Below, piece after piece: positions 26,427 to 34,901 of a stretch of DNA of 64,000 nucleotides. A program made the translations under genes and the position numbers. The notes beneath the pieces are model-generated. The model was not told the origin of the DNA. It saw only the letters and a list, made by a program, of their open reading frames with translations, and searched no databases. Source of the stretch: Lwoffella lincolnii (GTDB lineage: Bacteria; Pseudomonadota; Gammaproteobacteria; Pseudomonadales; Moraxellaceae); assembly GCF_002014765.1 (NCBI RefSeq), contig NZ_MUYT01000004.1, positions 372,001 to 436,000 of the forward strand, read 5' to 3'. The stretch's first letter is position 1. The number at the start of each line of letters is the position of its first letter.

Positions 26427-27461
26427 TCATTGTGCATTTATCGCTTTAGTAAAAAAATCACTCACCATTCGGTATTGGCTGGCAGTGGAGTCTTCTTGAT
26501 ACATCACATCACGAAACGCATTGGCATTGGGAATGCCTGTGGTGTACCAAGCAATGTGCTTACGAGCGATGCGACAGCCTGAATATTCACCATAGAAGCC
26601 ATACAGCTCTTGTAAGTGAGTCAGCACGGTATCACGAATGACGCTCAGGCTAGGGGCAGTTGGCATCGTACCATGGCTTAGATAGTGATGAATGTCAGCA
26701 AATATCCAAGGGTTACCTTGGGCTGCTCTGCCTATCATAATGGCATCGCATCTTGTTTGTTCAAAAACTTGTAATGCTTTTTTAGGGCTGTCAATATCAC
26801 CATTGGCAATCACAGGAATGCTTAGGCTATCTTTAACTTGCTTTATCAGCTCATAACGAGCATGACCAAGATACTTATCTTCACGAGTACGCCCATGAAT
26901 GGCAATGGCAGCAATGCCTGCTTGCTGAGCCAATTGTGCCACCTGCATGATGTTTTCTTGCCCATTGGCATAGCCAAGGCGAGTTTTTAAAGTCACTGGT
27001 ACATTAGACTTTTGTGCTGTATTAACCACAGCGTCCAGCAGTCGTTTAACAAGGTTTTCATCTTGTAACAGTGCTGACCCTGCCATTTTCTGACACACCT
27101 TTTTGGCAGGGCAACCCATGTTAATATCCACGATTTGAGCCCCATTATCAATCTGAAACTGGGTGGCATCAGCCAGTTTATCAGGGTCTGCCCCTGCAAT
27201 TTGGGCAGATATGGGAGCAATTTCACCGTTAAAGTTCGCACGATATAAAGATTTTTTACGAGCGTATAAAGCAGTATCTGCGATGATCATTTCACTGACC
27301 GCATGTCCTGCTCCAAAAGATTTACACAAACGGCGAAATGGGTTATCTGTCACGCCAGCCATTGGGGCAACAATCAAACGATTATCTATGGTTTGATTGT
27401 GAATATTTAAGGGAGTCAGTAAAAGATGTGGGGTTAACTGCTTAACAGACACAGATGTCAT
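26427..27461 (-). CDS. dusB: tRNA-dihydrouridine synthase DusB
   Basis: A 344-residue FMN enzyme reducing a uridine in the tRNA D-loop. VAPMAGVTDNPFRRLCKSFGAG and SEMI open the barrel. VDINMGCPAKKVCQKMAGSALL carries the catalytic Cys. IAIHGRTREDKY and PVIANGDIDSPKKA, then MIGRAAQGNPWIF bind FMN. The DusB type is favoured over DusA/C by VKQVKDS... and C-terminal length. No fis gene follows, unlike in enterobacteria. It heads the minus-strand housekeeping series. Confidence 0.93.
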   Translation of the reverse strand: MTSVSVKQLTPHLLLTPLNIHNQTIDNRLIVAPMAGVTDNPFRRLCKSFGAGHAVSEMIIADTALYARKKSLYRANFNGEIAPISAQIAGADPDKLADATQFQIDNGAQIVDINMGCPAKKVCQKMAGSALLQDENLVKRLLDAVVNTAQKSNVPVTLKTRLGYANGQENIMQVAQLAQQAGIAAIAIHGRTREDKYLGHARYELIKQVKDSLSIPVIANGDIDSPKKALQVFEQTRCDAIMIGRAAQGNPWIFADIHHYLSHGTMPTAPSLSVIRDTVLTHLQELYGFYGEYSGCRIARKHIAWYTTGIPNANAFRDVMYQEDSTASQYRMVSDFFTKAINAQ

Positions 27462-27692
27462 TTATCAAATATCGAAGTCATTAAATACTTATGAAACATA
27501 CACACAGTACACACTTAAAGGGCTTATCTTAACACATTGTTTTTATGTATGCGTTGCCTTTTTAAATCATAAGCATTTAAAAAATGAGCAGAATTTTGCT
27601 ATTTTTTGCTATTTATTGGCAATTCATATATGCTATGCTGATGGCATCATTGTCTGATATCTAAACATTAACCAAATCATAAAAGGCACACC

Positions 27693-28043
27693 ATGTTTGA
27701 CATCAAATCCTTGTTTACTGAAACCGTCGAAAAAATTGTTGAAAAAAAAATCTTGGACGTCGATGATTATGTGTTTATGCCTGAACGCTTTGACATCACC
27801 ACCAATGGCGGTAAGTTAAGCTGTGTGCTAAACACCACAGGTCGGGTGGATTTTTTTTATAGCAAAGGTGGCATCACTGAAGTGAAATCTGCCATTCGTA
27901 AAAATCCGTTCACGTCCTTTGAGCAAGAGTTGGCTTATGGGGTCTATGATGACATTGTTGAAGATTTAATCACAACAGTAGATAAAATCATCTCGGGCAA
28001 ATCCAAATATTTTTATAAAAAAGTGTTGCCCAGCCAGCCCTAA
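27693..28043 (+). CDS. Conserved-looking hypothetical protein with early A9 tract
   Basis: A 116-residue soluble protein I do not recognise. It begins MFDIKSLFTETVEKIVEKKILD, with mixed alpha/beta pattern after that and no signal peptide or membrane segment. AAGGCACACC precedes the ATG by about 7 nt. A run of nine A lies at 27742-27750 (codons 17-19) and eight T at 27851-27858. Either could slip during replication and shift the frame. It is a single gene between divergent dusB and convergent hint-like genes. Confidence 0.7.
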   Translation: MFDIKSLFTETVEKIVEKKILDVDDYVFMPERFDITTNGGKLSCVLNTTGRVDFFYSKGGITEVKSAIRKNPFTSFEQELAYGVYDDIVEDLITTVDKIISGKSKYFYKKVLPSQP

Positions 28044-28055
28044 CACACATCAATC

Positions 28056-28481
28056 CTAAATAGATTCAATCGCATCAGCAAGCTGTCTTGCCAGTTGTGC
28101 CAAGCTGTCAGCGTCGGCTTGTTCTCCTGCGTGTTTACCAAGCTTATGAACATGGGTGGGAATTAGGTGTGTGTGGTAATGAAAGACACTTTGACCTGCT
28201 TGTTCGCCATTTAACTGCATTTGTACAATGCCTGTGCATTTAAGCACTTGCCGTTGGGCTTTCATGACTTTTTTGGCTGTTTTTATCACCGCCAAGGCAT
28301 CATCTGCTGGTAAATCAGTCAACTCAGTTGCTTGACATTTAGGAATGATAAGCACATGTCCGTAAGCTTGTGGCATCACGTCCATAAATGCCAGTGTTTT
28401 ATCATCTTCATAGACGGTGTGATTGGGAATGTCACCACGTAGAATTTTTGCAAAAATATTGTCATCATCATAAACTGGCAT
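28056..28481 (-). CDS. HIT family purine nucleoside phosphoramidase (HinT-like)
   Basis: A histidine-triad hydrolase of 141 residues from the ATG at 28481; AAGGA lies 7 nt upstream of this start. The longer frame from 28505 adds only MTQKKDNI, which encodes the ribosome site itself. NIFAKILRGDIPNHTVYEDD is the family start, and FHYHTHLIPTH near the C-terminus holds the HxHxH catalytic triad. It hydrolyses AMP-lysine or aminoacyl-AMP adducts. It converges with the hypothetical gene at 27693, separated by 12 bp. Confidence 0.92.
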   Translation of the reverse strand: MPVYDDDNIFAKILRGDIPNHTVYEDDKTLAFMDVMPQAYGHVLIIPKCQATELTDLPADDALAVIKTAKKVMKAQRQVLKCTGIVQMQLNGEQAGQSVFHYHTHLIPTHVHKLGKHAGEQADADSLAQLARQLADAIESI

Positions 28482-28507
28482 GATATTATCCTTTTTTTGT
28501 GTCATGA

Positions 28508-28586
28508 TTTCACGTTAAAACCATTTCACGTTAAAATTGCTTTACGTTCATGTTTTTACGTTAAATATGTTTTTACGTTAAATATG
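28508..28586. repeat. Tandem ACGTTAAA repeats
   Basis: Five consecutive units of 12-17 bp each contain TTTCACGTT or TTTTACGTT, mostly followed by AAA (28508, 28524, 28541, 28553, 28570). The last two units are identical. The array lies just upstream of the HIT gene and 127 bp before the gene at 28713, so it could be an operator array or a simple slippage repeat. Confidence 0.75.
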
Positions 28587-28712
28587 AAATGGTTCATGTC
28601 TCACATGGGGTATTTGACGTTGAGTCATTTAAGACTCACAAAATCATACCACCAAATCAATCAGATGTTTACCCTTTTATTCATAAACTTATCATAACCT
28701 TAAATTCACACA

Positions 28713-29456
28713 ATGAATGCCATAATCACAACCACCAATAAAACCGCAACCACCGATGAAACTGTCAGTAAACACGCCAGTGAATTGGGTCATGATTTAT
28801 TGTCATTGCTATTAATCCCACAGATACCTTGGCAAGTGCATAATTGTAAAGTCACAGAACGCATCTGCCATCAACATGGGACATTGCCATTTTTGTATCA
28901 TTATGACCGATTAGACGATGAGCAAAAACAACAGTATCCACTCACCCCTGCTTTATTAAGCCAGTTTAATCAACCCATGACAGCAGATGATGCCAAACAG
29001 TTGTTGGCAAATACACATGGCATTCACGATGACATCAGTGATATTAACAGCGGCGACATTAGCCACATGTTCAACATTGTCAATCCTTGGTTTGTGCGTG
29101 TCGCAGGCTCAGCGGTCTTATATCAGCCAGAGTTATTATTGGCATTACGCCTACATTGGCAGAGTAGCACTCAACCGTTACAACCCATCTATTGCCAAGA
29201 ACAAGACACCGCCTTAAGGCTTGCCATTGATGGCTGGTCATTGTATGGTCGGGTTGATGTGTTGTATCAAGGCAATCTGCCGTTAAGTCTGAATATGACA
29301 TCTGGTGAGGGTGATACGCTAAGCCATCTGATTCCCAAGTCAGGGGCATATCAGCTGCTGCCCACACATTATGCCATCAGCTTATTAACCGAACTTAACG
29401 AAAACCTGAACGCCTTGTTTATGTTAGACAATGCCATCAAAACCAACGTGTTATGA
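28713..29456 (+). CDS. Hypothetical protein
   Basis: A 247-residue acidic soluble protein that I cannot assign. There is no signal peptide or membrane helix. The most structured-looking parts are HMFNIVNPWFVRVAGSAVLYQPELLLALRLHW (about 108-140; hydrophobic with aromatic residues) and a C-terminal HYAISLLTELNENLNALFML. The first 25 residues are Thr/Ala-rich, so the real start may be downstream. It lies 106 bp before ilvD on the same strand and has codon use like its neighbours. Confidence 0.65.
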   Translation: MNAIITTTNKTATTDETVSKHASELGHDLLSLLLIPQIPWQVHNCKVTERICHQHGTLPFLYHYDRLDDEQKQQYPLTPALLSQFNQPMTADDAKQLLANTHGIHDDISDINSGDISHMFNIVNPWFVRVAGSAVLYQPELLLALRLHWQSSTQPLQPIYCQEQDTALRLAIDGWSLYGRVDVLYQGNLPLSLNMTSGEGDTLSHLIPKSGAYQLLPTHYAISLLTELNENLNALFMLDNAIKTNVL

Positions 29457-29562
29457 ATGACAATATTGTCATTCTCCACATTATTCACATTCACATTCAT
29501 ATTCACATTATTTAGATTATCCACATTCACCCCATTAACAGGATTAACACAGGATTAACGCC

Positions 29563-31488
29563 ATGACTGATGACAACAAGACACATGCCATTGACTATCG
29601 CTCAAAAACTTCCACCGCAGGTCGCAACATGGCAGGGGCTAGGGCTTTGTGGCGTGCCACTGGCATGACCGATGCCGATTTTCAAAAACCCATCATCGCC
29701 ATTGCCAATTCCTTTACCCAATTTGTTCCGGGGCATGTGCATCTTAAAGACATGGGGCAATTGGTCGCTCGTGAGATTGAAAAGGCGGGCGGGGTGGCAA
29801 AAGAGTTTAATACCATCGCTGTTGATGATGGCATTGCCATGGGGCATTCAGGCATGCTTTATAGCTTACCAAGCCGTGATTTGATTGCTGACAGCGTAGA
29901 ATATATGGTCAATGCCCATTGTGCTGATGCTTTGGTGTGTATCAGTAATTGCGATAAAATCACCCCTGGTATGTTGATGGCGGCGATGCGTCTTAATATT
30001 CCAACAATTTTTGTCTCAGGCGGGCCGATGGAAGCTGGCAAAGTACTCGCCAGCACTTTGGTTGATGGCAGTAATGTGCATGAAACGGTGGTCAATGACC
30101 AAGGGCAATCCATTCGCAAACTTGACCTTGTTGATGCCATGATTGACGCAGCAGATGATTTGGTCAGTGATGGTGATGTGCAAACGGTAGAAAACTCGGC
30201 CTGCCCCACTTGTGGCTCTTGCTCAGGCATGTTTACCGCCAATTCCATGAACTGTTTGACCGAAGCGTTGGGGTTGTCATTGCCCGGTAATGGCTCACTG
30301 CTGGCAACACATGCCAAGCGTCAAGAGCTGTTTTTAAAGGCGGGGCGAATGATTGTTGAGATTACTAAGCGTCATTATGAACAGGGTGATGACAGCGTTT
30401 TGCCACGCTCAATTGCCACCAAATCCGCCTTTGAAAACGCCATGAGCTTAGACATCGCCATGGGCGGATCAACCAATACCATTTTGCATCTGCTGGCAGC
30501 AGCCAATGAAGCGGGCGTGGCATTTAAGATGGCAGACATTGACCGTCTGTCTCGCTTGGTGCCTTGCCTATCAAAGGTTGCCCCTGCCACCCAAAAATAC
30601 CACATGGAAGATGTGCATCGTGCTGGCGGTGTGATGGGCATATTGGCAGAGCTTGACCGTGCAGGATTATTAGATACCAGCCTGCCCACCGTACATAGCC
30701 CCACCCTAAAAGACGCATTGGCAACTTGGGATGTGATGAATCCTGATAATACGCAAGCTCGTGCTTTATACATTGCCGCCCCAGGTGGCGTACGCACCAC
30801 CCAAGCCTTTAGCCAAAACAAAGAGTATCCAAATCTTGACTTAAACCGTGAAAGTGGCTGTATCCGTGATGTGAAACATGCCTATTCACAAGATGGCGGT
30901 TTGGCGGTGTTATTTGGCAACATTGCTGAGCGTGGTTGTGTGGTAAAAACCGCAGGTGTCGATGACAGCATTTTGACATTCACAGGCAAGGCGCGTGTGT
31001 TTGAAAGCCAAGATGACGCCGTTGAAGCCATTTTGGCAGACCAAATCATTGCAGGTGATATTGTCATCATTCGTTATGAAGGCCCAAAAGGCGGTCCGGG
31101 CATGCAAGAGATGCTCTACCCCACCAGCTACCTAAAGTCTAAAGGGTTGGGTAAAGCGTGTGCATTATTGACTGATGGGCGTTTTTCAGGTGGCACATCA
31201 GGCTTATCCATTGGACATGCCAGCCCAGAGGCCGCTGAAGGGGGTGCGATTGGTTTGGTAGAAGACGGCGACACCATTCATATTGACATTCCCAACCGCA
31301 CCATCAACTTGGCGGTTGACCCCGCAGAGCTTCAAAAACGCCGTGAAGCGATGCAAGCGCGTGGCAAACATGCGTGGAAGCCTACCAATCGCATTCGCCA
31401 TGTGTCCCAAGCCTTGCGTGCCTATGCAGCAATGACCACCAGTGCTGACACAGGGGCGGTCAGAGATGTCAGTCAGGTGGAGAGATGA
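29563..31488 (+). CDS. ilvD: Dihydroxy-acid dehydratase IlvD
   Basis: A 641-residue iron-sulphur enzyme making 2-keto acids for valine, isoleucine and pantothenate. The cluster-binding Cys lie in CISNCDKITPGM and NSACPTCGSCSGMFTANSMNC. The catalytic Ser loop is in LLTDGRFSGGTSGLSIGHASPEAA. The chain is about 25 residues longer than E. coli IlvD because of a C-terminal tail (TTSADTGAVRDVSQVER). No other ilv gene is adjacent. Confidence 0.96.
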   Translation: MTDDNKTHAIDYRSKTSTAGRNMAGARALWRATGMTDADFQKPIIAIANSFTQFVPGHVHLKDMGQLVAREIEKAGGVAKEFNTIAVDDGIAMGHSGMLYSLPSRDLIADSVEYMVNAHCADALVCISNCDKITPGMLMAAMRLNIPTIFVSGGPMEAGKVLASTLVDGSNVHETVVNDQGQSIRKLDLVDAMIDAADDLVSDGDVQTVENSACPTCGSCSGMFTANSMNCLTEALGLSLPGNGSLLATHAKRQELFLKAGRMIVEITKRHYEQGDDSVLPRSIATKSAFENAMSLDIAMGGSTNTILHLLAAANEAGVAFKMADIDRLSRLVPCLSKVAPATQKYHMEDVHRAGGVMGILAELDRAGLLDTSLPTVHSPTLKDALATWDVMNPDNTQARALYIAAPGGVRTTQAFSQNKEYPNLDLNRESGCIRDVKHAYSQDGGLAVLFGNIAERGCVVKTAGVDDSILTFTGKARVFESQDDAVEAILADQIIAGDIVIIRYEGPKGGPGMQEMLYPTSYLKSKGLGKACALLTDGRFSGGTSGLSIGHASPEAAEGGAIGLVEDGDTIHIDIPNRTINLAVDPAELQKRREAMQARGKHAWKPTNRIRHVSQALRAYAAMTTSADTGAVRDVSQVER

Positions 31489-31540
31489 CATGATGGTTAC
31501 CTAATTATTACATTGGTGGTTTTACAGTCACGAAATAAAA

Positions 31541-31568
31541 AATATTGCCCTAATGTTAGGGCAATATT
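31541..31568 (-). terminator. Terminator between ilvD and the metalloprotease gene
   Basis: A perfect 13-bp inverted repeat, AATATTGCCCTAA and TTAGGGCAATATT, separated by two bases. On the minus strand it is followed by TTTTTATTT, so it best serves the metalloprotease gene; the plus side (toward ilvD) has a weaker T-run. Confidence 0.75.
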
Positions 31569-31622
31569 AATCATACCATTTTTAACTTACCCCACTTCAA
31601 CTTACCCAATTACCCGACAAGA

Positions 31623-34583
31623 TTAAGAAACTGGATATGGATAGACTTTCAATTCTCCAGTAGTAGGCAAATCTATCCATTGACCTAACACCAAATGGTT
31701 GGCTTTATTTTTTGGTAAAGCATAAAACTGCAACGGTACGTCAGGTAAATTGAGCATTTGCACTGATGATTTTGCTTTGTCAGACAACGGAATGCCATAT
31801 ACAGTGTATAGATGTTTTAAATCATAGCCTAAAATGACTGAGCTTAATATATAATCCAGTTCGGGATTGCTAAAATCACTTTTATCATACGCACCAAGAC
31901 CAAAGGCTTTTTTATCCGCCATACTGGCCTTACTTAAATCCATTTTCCCCACCAAACGGTCGCCAATGCTCAACAAAGCAAAGTATGAAAATACACCATT
32001 GCTATCAGGCTTGGCTTTTTTATCAATAAGCTTGGTAAATAAAAATGCCTGTTGCATTAAAAAAGCTCGTTTGCCGTTGTTATTTTGATAGCCATCACCA
32101 TCCCAGATATTTTTTTCCACCAGCTTTCGAAGTGCTTCATCTGTCAATTTCATCTTTCTGGCATTGTTTATCTGTTGATAAATCTGCCAATGGGCAAAGT
32201 TATCAGCTTTATGTGTATTTTCTATTCCCAAGCCCTCAAACTGTCTTAATTCACTCAAACCTGCCAAATGATTGTTATCACATTCCACCAAGCAACCAAT
32301 CGTCTTGCCCGTATGAGAACTTTTGAATGCCACAGTCATGGTTCTTTGTACCGTATTATGCCCAAGCTCATGAGCATATCCCCATCCAAAATTGATGGCA
32401 GCATAACCATCAATTGGTTGACCTGAGCATAAAAAGCCACACTGAGCCACATAACCGACAAAGTGCTGAATGTCTTTAGGATTATGCACATTGCCAGTAC
32501 AGTCCCAGCCCAACTGTTGACAACGTTGGGTAGTAATGGAGCTAAGTGGTTGGTTATTGTAACCTAATGCCAATTGGTTACTAGTAAAGATGTAATTTTG
32601 AATATTATCAACATAATTTTTTACCGATTTTTTGCCAATGGCTTTCTTGGCATAACCAATTGTCTGCTGAATCTCACCGCCATTTAGCTTGATGGTATTC
32701 CAACCAAAACGACCATCTGCCAATGCTTGATCTGCTTGAGCAATTTGAGCAGTGGTCATCGGCTTGGTGTAATCATAGTGAGCGTATTTAGCAACCCCCT
32801 TAACTTTTAAGGTGATGGTTTGATTGGCTTTTGCCCTATCGTATTTTAGTACCAAAGGCCCACCATATGGACTGCTAAATTGTACAGTACCTAAAGTACT
32901 CATGGCATGATAATTTAGTGGAATGCTGGGGCTATTAGGTTTAAGCGGTCTGACATAACCATTAAACGGTGAGCCATTAGCACGAATAAAACTGGTCTGC
33001 ACCGCAAGCCTTGCTCCATTAGCATTAACCACTTGTATTTGAACAGGTTTACCCATGATGCTAGCACGTCCAATCATGGTATAACCTGAGTCCTGTGGTA
33101 AGGTGATGTCAATGGTCTCCCAATCTGTACTTACCGCAATATCTTTGGCAGCAGCTGGCATGTACTCACCTGCTCCCTTGATAACAGGAGTTTGATGTTC
33201 TCTAAGATAATCAACCCATGTATCTGCCAAATAAGTCTGCATAAATATTTGGGCATTCTTGGGCTTTTGACCTTGATAGGTGGCACTGGTCCGATAGCTG
33301 TCTGACAATAATACAAGCTTTCGCCATAAGGATTCTGAGCGGTTACTGACTTTACTGCCATTATTATCAGTAAAGATACTTTGTCCCAGTCGGTTAAGTG
33401 ATGAAAGATGGTTAATACTCAAGGCAGTAACGATAGGGTGATTAGCATTAACCACACTGCTATCTTTACCCTCTGCAATGTCAATGGCTTGGGATAATCT
33501 GTTTAGAGAATCAATTTTTTGCCAAAAATCATTAATACTGCTTTGTGAACTCTTCAGCTCTGCTGGCGAACGAAAATAATTGCCTGCATAATCATCAGAA
33601 CCATACCCTAGTGTTTTACCTAATGCCACCGCTGATGAGCCTTGATTCCAGTTATTGCCTAAATACAATACACCTTTACCTTTCTTCATCAGCATTTGAC
33701 TGAGGGTCGCCCCATGCGTGATACTCTCATTACCATGACCAAAAACCACCACATCTGCTTGCGATAAGCAAGCATCTGTTAACTCCCGACAAGTTACCAC
33801 AGTGGCAGAGACATTATCTAAACCATCAAGATAAGCTTTAAATTGTTTGATGTCATAGTTAACACCAGCAATTTTAAGCTTGATGGGACGGTTCTTATCC
33901 ACATGACCTGTCGCTAACCAACGCATGGCATTATCCAAAATAGGGCGATGTTGAGTATGTTGCCCTTGATTTACTGCCGAAATAATGTCGGTGGCATAGC
34001 TTAAACCACGCCCATCATAAGCAGTTGATAACATTGCCAAATTAAGCCCCTTAGAACCTTGCAGTAAAGGAATGACAACTGCAGAATTGGTTGGATAAAA
34101 TGGCACAGTACGATTGGTAAGTTGCAACGTCTGGTCTAACGGCTGGCTATCGGCAGTAAGTATTTGATTTAGAATGTTTTTTTGGTCATTTCTGATGGCG
34201 TTTAAAGATTCTTTGATATCAGCTATCAACACCACTCGATCTTGAGCTTGCAAGATGCTGGCATCACCTGTTTTCAAGGCATTTGCTATGCGAGTGGCAG
34301 ATGTGGTAGTAGGAACAGTAACTATGGGCTTAGTTGGAGTTACTGACTTAACCGGATTTTTTGGGGTCGTGGGCTTGGTTATGATTTTACCATCTGTTTT
34401 ACTTTCAATGGGCGTTGTAGCTTCTTGTTTTCTAAGATTGGTTGATGCATGAGTTGATATGGTTTCTTCTGTAGACTTTACAGATTTTGATGAACTGTCA
34501 TCACCACAACCAACGGCAGATAAACTCAGTACAGCAACCACCGATAACGATATTTTTTTTTGAGCAAACAACATAGGTAACAT
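31623..34583 (-). CDS. ImpA-like (M88-type) metalloprotease lipoprotein
   Basis: About 986 residues from the ATG at 34583, which has GGAA 7 nt upstream; a frame extends 13 codons further. The signal peptide ends in a lipobox (SAVGC, Cys 26 of this start), so it is a lipoprotein. A Thr/Ser/Pro-rich stalk follows (to about 115), then a Rossmann-like region, a beta-rich module (YTMIGRASIMGKPVQIQV), and the zinc site GYAHELGHNT with HELGH at 738-742. The arrangement resembles ImpA of Pseudomonas, which cleaves near O-glycans on mucin-like host proteins. The substrate here is unknown. A run of nine A (34553-34561, minus-strand sense) lies at codons 8-11. Confidence 0.82.
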   Translation of the reverse strand: MLPMLFAQKKISLSVVAVLSLSAVGCGDDSSSKSVKSTEETISTHASTNLRKQEATTPIESKTDGKIITKPTTPKNPVKSVTPTKPIVTVPTTTSATRIANALKTGDASILQAQDRVVLIADIKESLNAIRNDQKNILNQILTADSQPLDQTLQLTNRTVPFYPTNSAVVIPLLQGSKGLNLAMLSTAYDGRGLSYATDIISAVNQGQHTQHRPILDNAMRWLATGHVDKNRPIKLKIAGVNYDIKQFKAYLDGLDNVSATVVTCRELTDACLSQADVVVFGHGNESITHGATLSQMLMKKGKGVLYLGNNWNQGSSAVALGKTLGYGSDDYAGNYFRSPAELKSSQSSINDFWQKIDSLNRLSQAIDIAEGKDSSVVNANHPIVTALSINHLSSLNRLGQSIFTDNNGSKVSNRSESLWRKLVLLSDSYRTSATYQGQKPKNAQIFMQTYLADTWVDYLREHQTPVIKGAGEYMPAAAKDIAVSTDWETIDITLPQDSGYTMIGRASIMGKPVQIQVVNANGARLAVQTSFIRANGSPFNGYVRPLKPNSPSIPLNYHAMSTLGTVQFSSPYGGPLVLKYDRAKANQTITLKVKGVAKYAHYDYTKPMTTAQIAQADQALADGRFGWNTIKLNGGEIQQTIGYAKKAIGKKSVKNYVDNIQNYIFTSNQLALGYNNQPLSSITTQRCQQLGWDCTGNVHNPKDIQHFVGYVAQCGFLCSGQPIDGYAAINFGWGYAHELGHNTVQRTMTVAFKSSHTGKTIGCLVECDNNHLAGLSELRQFEGLGIENTHKADNFAHWQIYQQINNARKMKLTDEALRKLVEKNIWDGDGYQNNNGKRAFLMQQAFLFTKLIDKKAKPDSNGVFSYFALLSIGDRLVGKMDLSKASMADKKAFGLGAYDKSDFSNPELDYILSSVILGYDLKHLYTVYGIPLSDKAKSSVQMLNLPDVPLQFYALPKNKANHLVLGQWIDLPTTGELKVYPYPVS

Positions 34584-34840
34584 GGTCAATTTCCAAAAAC
34601 CAGCCGATAAATATCGGTACATTTAAATAGATAATCAATAAATTTTCATGCTTAAAATATGTTAATAAAATTAAACATTTTTCAATCAGTAGTAATTATA
34701 AGATGAAGATATATTTTTAGAATAAAAAAGATGACATAACATCATAACCAAGTTATGAACGGTTAACAAAGCTTACAGAATCCATCATGACCATATTTAT
34801 GATTTTACTCGTCATCTGTCGCCATCATTCACCATTGGCA

Positions 34841-34849
34841 TGATATAAT
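34841..34849 (+). promoter_or_regulatory. Extended -10 promoter of alaS
   Basis: TGATATAAT matches the extended -10 consensus (TGn-TATAAT) exactly, about 50 bp before the alaS start. No good -35 is seen, which extended -10 promoters tolerate. Confidence 0.6.
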
Positions 34850-34901
34850 GGCATCATTTTTTACCCTTGTATTTATCCTTGTTGTATCTTAGGAGAGCCT
34901 T

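Noticed and set aside
26373..26440. Repeated CACTGTCATT units before dusB as an operator
   Set aside because: The units are few and irregular and lie at the dusB 3' end; no promoter is linked to them.
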